Assembly (NCBI RefSeq): GCF_003202235.1
Contig: NZ_MASU01000022.1
Location: 1 to 64,000, forward strand
Reading direction: 5' to 3'
Length of the DNA: 64,000 nt
DNA from: Prauserella flavalba
GTDB taxonomy: Bacteria; Actinomycetota; Actinomycetes; Mycobacteriales; Pseudonocardiaceae
How positions within the stretch are numbered: position 1 is the first letter of the stretch; the number at the start of each line of letters is the position of its first letter. The position numbers and the translations under genes were made by a program. Positions 8,891-17,597 of the stretch are shown piece after piece. The notes under the pieces are model-generated. The model worked only from the letters and a program-made list of their open reading frames with translations. It made no database searches and had not been told where the DNA came from.

Positions 8891-10921
8891 ATGATCGGAG
8901 TCGATGTCGGCGGCACCTTCACGGATGTCGTGGCGATCGAGGACGGGAAGATCAAGACCGTCAAGGTGTCCACGGACGTGCGCACCACCGAACGAGGCGT
9001 ACTCAAGGGGGCCGAGGAGATCGGCGTCGAGACCGCCGAGGTCTTCAACCACGCCAGCACCCACGGCCTGAACGCCGTGATCACCCGCCGGCTGCCCAAG
9101 ATCGCCTTTCTGACAACGGATGGCCACCGGGACATCCTCGACATCGGACGGACCTGGCGGCCGGTCGAGGGCCTCATGAACCCGGCATGGCGCCGCTCCT
9201 ACGGTGACGCCAACCGGCCCCTGGTGCCTCGCTACCTTCGTCGCGGCATCCGCGAGCGGCTCACCGCCGACGGCGGGGTGCTGATCCCGCTCGACGAGGA
9301 GCAGGCCCGCGCACAGCTGGCGGTGCTACGCCGCTGCGGTGTCGAGGGCGTGGCCATCTGCCTGCTCAACGCCTACGTCAACGACCACCACGAGGAGCGC
9401 CTGCGGCAGCTGGTGCACGAAGAGCTGGGTGACGTCCCAGTGTCGATCTCCAGCGAGGTCTCGCCGCTGGCGAAGGAGTTCGCCCGCGCCTCCACGACCG
9501 TGGTCGACGTGTTCATGCGCCTGATCTACGACGACTACACCAAGCGCCTCGACGCCGGTCTGCGCGACCTGAAGTTCACCGGCGACCTGAACTTCGCCGA
9601 CTGCGCGGCCCAGCTGGTGCGCTCCGACGTCGCGATGGAGCACCCGTTCCGGATCGTCTTCGCCGGTCCCGCAGCCGGCACCGTCTCGAGTGCACACTTC
9701 GGCAGCCTGATCGGCGCGAAGAACCTGCTCTGCGCGGACGTGGGCGGAACCTCCTGCGACATCAGCATCGTCAGCGACGGCAAACCGTTCGTGAACACCA
9801 CGTTCGAGCTCGAACACGACCTGATCGTCAACGCGCTGTCCAACGAGATCTCCAGCATCGGCGCCGGAGGTGGCAGCCTCGTCACGATCAACGCGGCCGG
9901 CGAGCTGAAGGTGGGGCCGGGCAGCGCCGGCGCCGACCCGGGCCCCGCCTGCTACGGCATCGGCGGCACACAGCCCGCCACCACCGACACCTGCCTGCTC
10001 ATGGGCATCATCGACCCGGAAGGGTTCGCGGGCGGCCGGATGAAGCTCGACCCGGAGCTGTCGCGGCAGGCGTTCGAGGCGCTCGACACGAAGCTCTCCT
10101 TCGAGCAGCGGGTGTCGTACGCGTTCAACATCGGCATCAACAACATCGCCGAAGGCGTCACCAACATCGCGATCCAGCACGGCGTCGACCCCCGTGACTA
10201 CAGCCTCGTCGCCTACGGCGCGGCCGGGCCGATGCTGCTGCCAGCCGTACTCGACCTGGTGCACGCCGCCGAGGTGATCGTGCCACCGCACCCGGGTCTG
10301 TTCTCCGCGCTCGGCCTGGTCAGCACCGATCTCGTCTACGCCGACAGCCGCAGCGCCTACACCTTGCTCACCGCCGAGGCGGCCGAGTCCATCGACAAGG
10401 TCTACCGCTCGATGGAGCAGCGACTGTCCGAGCGGTTGAAGGAGAAGGACCGCGGCAACGTCACCTTCGTCCGCAGCTTCGACGGACGGCTGGCGGGCCA
10501 GACCTGGGAGACGCCGTTCATCGCGGTGCCCGACGGTGAGATCACCGCCGAAGGCGTCGAGCAGATGGTGGCCAACTTCCACGAGGCCTACGCCGAGCGA
10601 TCCGGCAACAAGTTCGAAGCGCTGCCGGTACAGGGCGTGACGTACCGGGTCCAGGCGGTCGTGCACGCCGAGAAGGTCGAGTACCCGGTGCTGCCCGAGA
10701 GGACGGAGGGCGAGCGTCCGGAACCGACGCGCACGCTGACCATCCGTTACCTGACCGACGAGGACCTGCCCGCGCACGAGTACCAGCGCGCCGACCTGCG
10801 CGCCGGTGACACGATCCCCGGCCCCGCGGTCATCAGGGAACCGTTGTCCACCACGTTCCTCGTGCCCGGCCAGACCGCCCACGTCGGTGCCCACGGCGAG
10901 CTGCGCATCCGCAAGGCGTGA
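8891..10921 (+). CDS. HyuA-like subunit of hydantoinase/oxoprolinase/ketone carboxylase family
   Basis: A 676-residue member of the family containing ATP-dependent hydantoinase A, 5-oxoprolinase N-terminal half and the beta subunit of acetone carboxylase. The N-terminal phosphate-binding signature IGVDVGGTFTDVVAIEDG begins at residue 2, and a second ASKHA-type nucleotide segment, LLCADVGGTSCDISIVSDG, lies at about 280. These enzymes activate a carbonyl with ATP, either to open a cyclic amide or to accept bicarbonate. A GAGAGGAG-type site precedes the ATG. The neighbouring HyuB-like gene, SDRs and acyl-CoA synthetase favour a carboxylase over a hydantoinase, but sequence alone does not separate them. 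Confidence 0.9.
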   Translation: MIGVDVGGTFTDVVAIEDGKIKTVKVSTDVRTTERGVLKGAEEIGVETAEVFNHASTHGLNAVITRRLPKIAFLTTDGHRDILDIGRTWRPVEGLMNPAWRRSYGDANRPLVPRYLRRGIRERLTADGGVLIPLDEEQARAQLAVLRRCGVEGVAICLLNAYVNDHHEERLRQLVHEELGDVPVSISSEVSPLAKEFARASTTVVDVFMRLIYDDYTKRLDAGLRDLKFTGDLNFADCAAQLVRSDVAMEHPFRIVFAGPAAGTVSSAHFGSLIGAKNLLCADVGGTSCDISIVSDGKPFVNTTFELEHDLIVNALSNEISSIGAGGGSLVTINAAGELKVGPGSAGADPGPACYGIGGTQPATTDTCLLMGIIDPEGFAGGRMKLDPELSRQAFEALDTKLSFEQRVSYAFNIGINNIAEGVTNIAIQHGVDPRDYSLVAYGAAGPMLLPAVLDLVHAAEVIVPPHPGLFSALGLVSTDLVYADSRSAYTLLTAEAAESIDKVYRSMEQRLSERLKEKDRGNVTFVRSFDGRLAGQTWETPFIAVPDGEITAEGVEQMVANFHEAYAERSGNKFEALPVQGVTYRVQAVVHAEKVEYPVLPERTEGERPEPTRTLTIRYLTDEDLPAHEYQRADLRAGDTIPGPAVIREPLSTTFLVPGQTAHVGAHGELRIRKA

Positions 10922-10932
10922 AGGGAAGACCC

Positions 10933-12864
10933 ATGACTGTTTCGCTGAAAGACCTCGACGACGGGCAGTTCACCGAGCGATACGGCGCCGACCGGTTCAC
11001 CGCGACCGTCCTCGCCAGCCGGATGCGCTACATCGTGCAGCACATGTGCACGGGCCTGCTCAACAACGCGTTCTCGCTGATCCTGCGCGACTGGTACGAC
11101 TTCGCGGCCACGATCTCCGGTCCGCCGGAGCAGAACTACCCGATGTCGTCGGTGAGCAACAGCCTCGCCATGTTCCTCGGCACGATGTCCGAGGCGGTGC
11201 GCAACACCGTCGAGGAGTACGGCCCGGAGAACCTCCGTCCCGGCGACGTGGTGATCTGCAACGACCCCTACCGCGCGGGCAACCACGTCAACGACATCTG
11301 CTTCATCCGGCCGGTCTTCGCAGGCGACCGCCTCATCTCGTTCGTCACCCTGCGAGCCCACCAGCTGGACATGGGCGGCGTCGTTCCCGCCGGGTTCAGC
11401 GGCACCAAGCGCAACGTGTACGAGAACGGCCTGGTGATCGCGCCGACACTGCTCTACCGCGACAACAAGCCGATCAAGTCGGCGTTCAACCTCATCTTCG
11501 ACAACGCCCGCTACTGCGCCTTGCTGCTGCCCGACATCAAGACCATCTACGCGAACCTGCTCCTCGGCGAACAGCTGATCCTGGAGAGCGTCGAGCGCTA
11601 CGGCGTCGAGGCGTACCTGGGCGCGATCCGGTACAGCACCGACGTGTCCGCGGAGGCGATGCGCACGGCGCTGGCCGAGCTGCCCGACGGCGTGTACGAG
11701 GCCGAGGAGGGCATCGACTGCGACGGCATCGACGACACGGTCGACTACCGGATCAAGGTGAAGATCACCAAGTCCGGACCCCGCATGGAACTGGACTTCA
11801 GCGGCACCTCGCCTCAGGCACGCACCAGCATCAACGCGGGCATCCTGGACACCAAGACCGCCGTCGGGGTCGCGTTGAAGTTCCTCATCGACCCGGCCAC
11901 ACCGTTCACCTCCGGCGCCTACCGGGACATCGACATCGTGCTGCCCGCGGGCACCTTCATCAGCGCCACACCACCGGACGGCGCCGTGTTCCTCTACTGG
12001 GAGAGCACCGGGCCCGTCCTGCTGGCGGTGTTCCGGGCACTGGAGAAGGCACTCGGCCGCAAGGCGGTCGGCGGCGACTACGGCTCGCTCAACATCCACA
12101 ACGCCAACGGCGTCCTCGAGGACGGCACTCCGTGGGTCACCACCGCCCAGTGCGGAGGGGAGCACGGCCCGTGGGGTGCGACCGAGGCCGGCGACGCGGA
12201 CAGCTACTCCGTGGTGTACCAGGCCAACAACCTCGACCCGGCGACCGAGGCCATCGAGTCCGAGCTCCCGGCCGTCGTGCTGCGCAAGGAGTACACACCC
12301 GACAGCGGCGGAGCGGGAACCAACCGCGGCGGTGCGGCCGTCCTCAAGGACACGCTGTACCTGACCGCCGCCGAGCACTGGTCCAGCCCGCTGCACACCA
12401 AGAGCCCCAGCGGACTGGGCGTCTACGGCGGCAAGAGCGGTGGCCTGGGTGCGACGTGGGTCTTCCACGCCGACCGCGGCGACGTCGTGCGACGCAAGGA
12501 ACTCATCGGGACCACCGACGAGGTCTACGCCGAGGCGACCCCGGTCGCCGGGATGCTGAACCCCGACACGAAATGCATCGACCCTGACGGGAAGTACTTC
12601 TACTTCGCCAGTACGCCGGTCTGGCACACCAAGCCACACGCCGTGTTCCGCTACCTCACCAACGGCGGCGGAGGCTGGGGCGACCCGACCGAACGTGACC
12701 CTGAACGAGTCAAGAAGGACGTGCGCGACGAGTACGTCACGATCGAAGGCGCCTACCGCGACTACGGGGTCGTCATCACGGGCGATCCGCTCACCGATCC
12801 AGAAGGTCTGCAGGTCGACGAGGCCGCCACGCGCAAGCGGCGGGCCGAGATGGCCGCTCGGTAA
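10933..12864 (+). CDS. HyuB-like subunit of hydantoinase/ketone carboxylase family
   Basis: A 643-residue hydantoinase B/acetone carboxylase alpha-like subunit, the obligate partner of the preceding protein. Family features include NDPYRAGNHVNDI, which carries conserved acidic and histidine residues (about 111-123), and GAGTNRGGAAVL in the C-terminal half. An earlier GTG at 10918 overlaps the hyuA stop, but the ATG at 10933 follows GAAGGGAAG at proper spacing and is preferred. The C-terminal GGGGWGDPTERDPE segment is typical of the family. The gene is tightly packed in the operon. Confidence 0.9.
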   Translation: MTVSLKDLDDGQFTERYGADRFTATVLASRMRYIVQHMCTGLLNNAFSLILRDWYDFAATISGPPEQNYPMSSVSNSLAMFLGTMSEAVRNTVEEYGPENLRPGDVVICNDPYRAGNHVNDICFIRPVFAGDRLISFVTLRAHQLDMGGVVPAGFSGTKRNVYENGLVIAPTLLYRDNKPIKSAFNLIFDNARYCALLLPDIKTIYANLLLGEQLILESVERYGVEAYLGAIRYSTDVSAEAMRTALAELPDGVYEAEEGIDCDGIDDTVDYRIKVKITKSGPRMELDFSGTSPQARTSINAGILDTKTAVGVALKFLIDPATPFTSGAYRDIDIVLPAGTFISATPPDGAVFLYWESTGPVLLAVFRALEKALGRKAVGGDYGSLNIHNANGVLEDGTPWVTTAQCGGEHGPWGATEAGDADSYSVVYQANNLDPATEAIESELPAVVLRKEYTPDSGGAGTNRGGAAVLKDTLYLTAAEHWSSPLHTKSPSGLGVYGGKSGGLGATWVFHADRGDVVRRKELIGTTDEVYAEATPVAGMLNPDTKCIDPDGKYFYFASTPVWHTKPHAVFRYLTNGGGGWGDPTERDPERVKKDVRDEYVTIEGAYRDYGVVITGDPLTDPEGLQVDEAATRKRRAEMAAR

Positions 12865-12878
12865 GGAGGAGGAACCGC

Positions 12879-13280
12879 ATGACTTCCGTCGAACTGACCG
12901 AGCGTCAGCGTGAACTACGCGAGCAGTTCCTGTCCGAACGCGGGTACTGGAACCAGTTCTGGGAGGGGTTGCTCAGCCTCGACCCCGAGTTCTTCGAGGC
13001 GTATCTCAACTTCTCCGCCGTGCCGTGGCGCAAGGGTGTTCTCGAACCCAAGGTGCGGGAGCTGATCTACACCGCCATCGACGCCTCGACCACACATCTG
13101 TACGAGCCGGGGCTGCGCCAGCACATCCGCAACGCACTGGGTTACGGGGCGACCAAAGAAGAGATCATGGAGGTCCTTGAGCTGACCAGCGTGCTCGGCA
13201 TCCACACCTGCACCCTCGGTGTGCCGGTGCTGATGGAGGAACTGGAAGCCCACGAGCAGCGCAACGGTCAGAACTCGTGA
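12879..13280 (+). CDS. Carboxymuconolactone decarboxylase (CMD/AhpD-fold) family protein
   Basis: A 133-residue all-helical protein. The body from PKVRELIYTAIDASTTHLYEPG to IRNALGYGATKEEIMEVLEL matches the CMD domain. The Cys-X-X-Cys pair of AhpD-type peroxidase proteins is missing: THLYEPG stands where it would be, so thiol peroxidase chemistry is unlikely. Such cysteine-less members occur beside aromatic and keto-acid catabolic genes. AAGGAGGAGG sits immediately before the ATG. A decarboxylase, lactonase or carrier-like role in the surrounding pathway is inference. Confidence 0.8.
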   Translation: MTSVELTERQRELREQFLSERGYWNQFWEGLLSLDPEFFEAYLNFSAVPWRKGVLEPKVRELIYTAIDASTTHLYEPGLRQHIRNALGYGATKEEIMEVLELTSVLGIHTCTLGVPVLMEELEAHEQRNGQNS

Positions 13281-14020
13281 ATGGCGTTCTCGCCGCGGGC
13301 GGACCTGCCGGGATGCACGGCCAGCAGGCCGTCGTGACCGGCGCCGCCCGCGGCATCGGCGCCCGGATCGCCAGGGAACTGGCCTCCGCGGGCGCCGCGG
13401 TGACGGTGCTCGACGTCAACGATCCCGGTGAGACCGTCGCGGCCATCGCGCAAGAGGGCGGGGTCGCTTCCGGGCACGCGGTGGACGTGACGGACCTCGC
13501 CGCCGTCCGCCGGATCCTCTCGGCGTTGCCCGCGCTCGACGTGCTGGTCACGTCGGCAGCGGTCTACGGCGACACCGTCGCGATCGACGAGCTGGACGAG
13601 CCGGAGGTCGATTTCGTACTGGGCGTCAACGTGAAGGGCACCCTGTGGACGATCAAGGCCGCGCTGCCGCTGTTGCGACAGCGCGGGGGGCGCGTGGTCT
13701 GCATCGGCTCCGTCGCCGGCAAGGTCGGCGGTGTGCTGGCCGGGCCGCACTACGTGGCCAGCAAGGGAGCCGTGCACGCGATCGTCAAGTGGCTCGCCAA
13801 GACCGAAGCCGGGAACGGGATCACCGCGAACGCCATCGCTCCCGGCGTCGTCGACACCGAGATGGTCACCGGCCGTGGGTACCGGCCCGACTACTGCCCG
13901 CTGGGCCGGCTCGCCCAGCCTGAGGAAATAGCACGGGTGGCGGCGTTCCTCGCCTCACCCGCCGCGAGCTACATGACCGGCGCCGTGATCGATGTCAACG
14001 GCGGATACGCGATGGCCTAA
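13277..14020 (+). CDS. Short-chain dehydrogenase/reductase (first of three)
   Basis: Classical SDR of 247 residues. The cofactor motif TGAARGIG is near residue 20. The catalytic triad has Ser in IGSVAGKVGG and Tyr/Lys in YVASKG. The C-terminal MTGAVIDVNGGYAM is typical. The GTG overlaps the CMD stop by 4 bases; a second possible start is the ATG at 13313, which gives the shorter N-terminus normal for SDRs but has no clear ribosome site. It probably oxidises a secondary alcohol to the ketone used by the carboxylase, or reduces a beta-keto intermediate (inference). Confidence 0.88.
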   Translation: MNGVLAAGGPAGMHGQQAVVTGAARGIGARIARELASAGAAVTVLDVNDPGETVAAIAQEGGVASGHAVDVTDLAAVRRILSALPALDVLVTSAAVYGDTVAIDELDEPEVDFVLGVNVKGTLWTIKAALPLLRQRGGRVVCIGSVAGKVGGVLAGPHYVASKGAVHAIVKWLAKTEAGNGITANAIAPGVVDTEMVTGRGYRPDYCPLGRLAQPEEIARVAAFLASPAASYMTGAVIDVNGGYAMA

Positions 14021-14032
14021 GGAGAGAACACA

Positions 14033-14806
14033 ATGGACTGTGCTGTCATCACCGGCGCCGCATCCGGCATCGGACGCGCCTGTGCGCTACGCCTGGCCAC
14101 GACAGGGGCGACCGTGGCGCTACTGGACGTCAACGGGGCCGAGGACACCCGCCGCGAGGTCGAGGAGCGAGGTGGCAAGGCCGCTGAGTACGCGGTCGAC
14201 GTCACCGACGACAACGCGATCCGCGAGGTCATCGGGCGCCTGCCAGCCGCCCCGCGGGTACTCGTCAACGCAGCAGGCATCATCGTCCGCAAGAAACTGC
14301 TGGACTGCTCGGTCGAGGAGTGGCGACGGGTCGTCGACGTCAACCTCACCGGATACTTCGTCCTGCTCCGCAACGTCATCCCGGCCATGGCAGACGCGGG
14401 CGGAGGATCGATCGTGCAGATCGCGTCGATCGCCGGCCACACCGGCTACGGGTTCTCCTCCTACACGGCGGCCAAGGGCGGGGTGCTCGCACTGACGAAG
14501 CAGCTCGCGGCCGAACTGGCCGAACACCGAATCCGCATCAACTCGGTCAGCCCTGGCGTGGTCGAGAGCGGCCTGAACCGGGACACCCTGAGCAACCAGG
14601 CCATCCGTACCGCCACCGTCGACAACATCCCACTCGGCCGCCTCGGCGAACCGGACGACATCGCACGGGTCGTCGCCTTCCTCGCCGGCCCCGAGGCCGA
14701 CTTCGTCACCGGTGCCGACCTCGTCGCCGACGGTGGCATGATCAGCACGATCCACTGGGGCAATGCGGGCGCCGAGCTGCACAGCTTCCACTCGGAGGAC
14801 CGCTGA
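14033..14806 (+). CDS. Short-chain dehydrogenase/reductase (second of three)
   Basis: Classical SDR of 257 residues with TGAASGIG at the N-terminus, Ser in VQIASIAGHTG and the YTAAKGG active site. AAGGAGAGAACAC before the ATG is a strong ribosome site. The stop overlaps the start of the acyl-CoA synthetase (TGATG). Two different SDRs side by side suggest two redox steps or two stereoisomers of the substrate. Cofactor preference was not assigned. Confidence 0.9.
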   Translation: MDCAVITGAASGIGRACALRLATTGATVALLDVNGAEDTRREVEERGGKAAEYAVDVTDDNAIREVIGRLPAAPRVLVNAAGIIVRKKLLDCSVEEWRRVVDVNLTGYFVLLRNVIPAMADAGGGSIVQIASIAGHTGYGFSSYTAAKGGVLALTKQLAAELAEHRIRINSVSPGVVESGLNRDTLSNQAIRTATVDNIPLGRLGEPDDIARVVAFLAGPEADFVTGADLVADGGMISTIHWGNAGAELHSFHSEDR

Positions 14807-16317
14807 TGCACAACTTCGCCGCGGTACTCGAACACAACGTGGGCCGGTACCCGGACAAGGTCGTTCTCACCCAGGGCGAGCGGAGGCTGACCAACCGCGA
14901 GCTGTCGACCCGGGTCCACGCCCTCGCGGCCGGCCTCCGCGAACTCGGGATCGGGCGCGGCGACATCGTGGCCCTGCTGCTGTACAACCACATCGAGTTC
15001 CTCGAAACGGTGCTCGCCCTCAACCACCTCGGTGCCGCCTTCCTGCCGCTCAACTACCGTCTCTCCCCCACCGAGTGGGAGTTCATCCTCGGCAACGCCG
15101 AGGCGAGCGCGGTCCTGACGGAGCCCGAGTTCGCCGATGCAGCGGCCGGAATGCCGGTGCGGCACCGGCTGATCCTCGGCGGCGGACAGGACGGGTGGCA
15201 CTCCTACGACGACATCGTCGCCCGGCACCTCGGCGAGACGGTGCCGCTGGAGGAGGTCGGCCCGGACGCGCTCCAGCGCCTGATGTACACCTCCGGCACC
15301 ACGTCCCGGCCCAAAGGCGTGTGCATCACCCACGCCAACCTGCTTCACAAGAACCTCGGCCACATCGTGGAGTTCGGCATCACGAGTTCCGACACCACGC
15401 TGGTGTGCGGTCCGCTCTACCACGTCGGCGGACTCGACCTGCCCGCTCTGGCCACCCTGCACGCCGGCGGTTCGCTGATCCTGACCAGGAAGTTCGACGC
15501 GAACGAGGTCGTCGACACCATCGAGCGCGAACGCCCGACCAACATCTGGCTCGCACCGTCGATGATGAACGCTCTGCTGCACCTCCCCGGCATCACCGAA
15601 CGCGACACCTCCTCGATCCGGTTCATCATCGGCGGCGGTGAGAAGATGCCGGTTCCCCTCGTCGAGCGGATCCGGGCCGCGTTCCCGTCGGCCTGGTTCG
15701 CCGACGCCTACGGACTCACCGAGACCGTTTCCGGCGATACCTTCAACGATGCCGAGCACATGCTCTCGAAGGTCGGATCGGTGGGCAGGCCTGTCGTGCA
15801 CCTGCGGGTGCGCATAGTCAACGACCTCGGTGAGGAAGTGCCGCGTGGGCAGCTCGGCGAGATCACCCTCTCCGGTCCCAAGGTGTTCGCAGGGTACTGG
15901 CGTGATCCCGAAGCGACGGCGAAAGCCCTGCGTCATGGGTGGTTCCACACCGGCGACATCGGCCGGCTCGACGAGGACGGCTACCTCTACGTCGAGGACC
16001 GAAAGAAGGACATGATCGTCTCGGGCGGCGAGAACATCGCGACCCCGGAGGTCGAACGCGTCCTCTACGAGCACCCGGACGTGGTGGAGGCAGCGGTCGT
16101 GGGCATGCCCCACTCGCGGTGGGGCGAGGTCCCCAAGGCCTTCGTCGTCCTGCGCACTGGCGCCGCGCTCGACGCCGAGCACCTGAGGGATTTCTGCCGC
16201 GAACGGCTCGCGAAGTTCAAGGTTCCGGCCGAGATCCAATTCATCGACGAGCTACCGCGCACACCGTCGGGCAAGGTGCTCAAGCGAGACCTGCGGACGC
16301 TTCCGGTGATCGCATGA
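14806..16317 (+). CDS. AMP-forming acyl-CoA synthetase
   Basis: A 503-residue ANL-superfamily ligase that activates a carboxylic acid with ATP and CoA. The ATP loop is YTSGTTSRPKGV, followed by the adenylate motif YGLTET, the hinge-region KKDMIVSGGENI and the C-terminal catalytic lysine in PSGKVLKRD. The reading frame is open to 14320, but homology starts at MHNFAAVLEH, and TGATG couples it to the upstream SDR. In acetophenone degraders a ligase of this class (benzoylacetate-CoA ligase) follows the carboxylase; the analogous role here is inferred from gene order. Confidence 0.92.
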   Translation: MHNFAAVLEHNVGRYPDKVVLTQGERRLTNRELSTRVHALAAGLRELGIGRGDIVALLLYNHIEFLETVLALNHLGAAFLPLNYRLSPTEWEFILGNAEASAVLTEPEFADAAAGMPVRHRLILGGGQDGWHSYDDIVARHLGETVPLEEVGPDALQRLMYTSGTTSRPKGVCITHANLLHKNLGHIVEFGITSSDTTLVCGPLYHVGGLDLPALATLHAGGSLILTRKFDANEVVDTIERERPTNIWLAPSMMNALLHLPGITERDTSSIRFIIGGGEKMPVPLVERIRAAFPSAWFADAYGLTETVSGDTFNDAEHMLSKVGSVGRPVVHLRVRIVNDLGEEVPRGQLGEITLSGPKVFAGYWRDPEATAKALRHGWFHTGDIGRLDEDGYLYVEDRKKDMIVSGGENIATPEVERVLYEHPDVVEAAVVGMPHSRWGEVPKAFVVLRTGAALDAEHLRDFCRERLAKFKVPAEIQFIDELPRTPSGKVLKRDLRTLPVIA

Positions 16318-17051
16318 AAGACTTCGACCTCACCGGCACGACCGCCTGGGTGACCGGTGCCGGCAAAGGACTGGGCCGGGCCATCGCCGTGGCACTCGCC
16401 TCGGCCGGCGCCACCGTCGGGGTCACCTCGCGCACCCGTGACGACCTGGAGAACCTGGCCGCGGAACTCGGGAAGGGCACAGTGGTGCTCCCGGGCTCCG
16501 TCAGCGACCCAGGGTTCGCCGAGGAGGCGGTCGACCGGCTGGGCAGGCTCGACGTCCTCGTGAACTGCGCCGGGATCAGCCCGGTCTTCAAACGCAGCGA
16601 GCGGGTGACCGACGAGGAGTGGCAGCAGATCCTGCGGGTGAACCTCGACGGCACCTGGTACTGCTCGCGCGCCGCGGGGAAGCGGATGCTGGAACAGGGT
16701 GGGGGCAGCATCATCAACGTGTCCTCCGTGCACGCCACCACCGGCTTCGAACGGATCGCACCGTATGCGGCCAGCAAGGGCGCGGTGGAGGCGCTCACCC
16801 GTGTACTCGCCGTCGAATGGGCCGGGCGCGGGGTCCGGGTGAACACCCTCGCACCGGGTTATTTCGGCACCGATCTGGCGGGTCCGCTGATGAACAGCAA
16901 CTGGGGCGAGAAGATCCGCCACTCGGTGCCCCTCGGCCGAACCGGCGAGCCCGCCGAGCTCGGAGGCGCCGCCGTCTTCCTCGCCAGCGACGCGTCGTCC
17001 TACGTCACCGGGAGCACCGTCTACGTCGACGGAGGGTGGACGGCGCATTGA
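16314..17051 (+). CDS. Short-chain dehydrogenase/reductase (third of three)
   Basis: Classical SDR of 245 residues: TGAGKGLG, Ser in NVSSVHATTG, YAASKGA and a C-terminal YVTGSTVYVDGGW. The ATG overlaps the synthetase stop (ATGA), marking it as the last gene of the operon. It resembles gluconate 5-dehydrogenase/3-ketoacyl reductase-type SDRs. It may reduce the beta-ketoacyl product or act on the starting alcohol. Confidence 0.9.
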   Translation: MKDFDLTGTTAWVTGAGKGLGRAIAVALASAGATVGVTSRTRDDLENLAAELGKGTVVLPGSVSDPGFAEEAVDRLGRLDVLVNCAGISPVFKRSERVTDEEWQQILRVNLDGTWYCSRAAGKRMLEQGGGSIINVSSVHATTGFERIAPYAASKGAVEALTRVLAVEWAGRGVRVNTLAPGYFGTDLAGPLMNSNWGEKIRHSVPLGRTGEPAELGGAAVFLASDASSYVTGSTVYVDGGWTAH

Positions 17052-17455
17052 GCCAACCGCGCTAAACGCGTCCCGAAATCAGGGTGCCGGGAGAGGGGAC
17101 CGGTGCATGGTCCGACTCCGGCGGGCCGTAGCGCTCGGTCGCGCCCCCGGTCCGCGCTGCCAGCTTGTTCCGCGAGCTCACCCACCCGAGAGCTTGGCCG
17201 CCAGCTCTGTCCAGCTGGACCCGTGAACCCCGAACGCCACAACATCACTTCCCTCGTGGGCCACGGAGGCTGCCGCCTCGTCGCCCATCGTGCCTTGCGC
17301 GGTTCCGGCGCCGTCAGGTCCGCGGGCGGCGCGGACCTGGTTCTCGCCGCGATCCTCAGCAAGCACGAGGACCAACCTGTGAGTCAGCCAAGAAAACAGG
17401 GCGACGATGCGAATCCTGACCGGATCCTGACCAGCCACCGGCAGAAGCCAAAAGC
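17052..17455. other. Non-coding stretch after the carboxylase operon
   Basis: About 400 bases with no supportable gene. Short frames on both strands lack ribosome sites and family features. No strong terminator hairpin with a U-run was recognised immediately after the operon. Confidence 0.5.
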
Positions 17456-17533
17456 ATGACCGAACACGCGACACCGTCCCGCCGAACCGTCCTCGCCGCG
17501 CTGGGAGTCGCCCCCGCACCGACCGACGAGTGA
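17456..17533 (+). pseudogene. Truncated twin-arginine signal peptide
   Basis: The frame begins MTEHATPSRRTVLAALG and stops after 25 codons. SRRTVLAALG is a good Tat motif followed by the first hydrophobic residues, but the h-region is cut short and no mature domain follows in any frame before the sigma factor gene. It is probably the 5' stub of a deleted exported protein. Confidence 0.5.
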
Positions 17534-17597
17534 TGAGTTTTCGCGCCCGCATCCGTCACACCTACGACGGGACACGACGAGGCGGGAGGATGACGTG

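Noticed and set aside
10747-12639. Minus-strand open frame of 630 codons opposite the HyuB-like gene
   Set aside because: It is the mirror frame of a high-GC gene with strong third-position bias. The sense frame has clear family motifs and ribosome sites.
8608-12864. Assigning the HyuA/HyuB pair as 5-oxoprolinase or hydantoinase
   Set aside because: These share the fold and cannot be excluded, but the flanking SDRs and acyl-CoA synthetase make a ketone carboxylase the better working model, so the call was left at family level.
14461-16239. Minus-strand open frame of 592 codons opposite the acyl-CoA synthetase
   Set aside because: Antisense shadow of a gene with full ANL-superfamily motifs.
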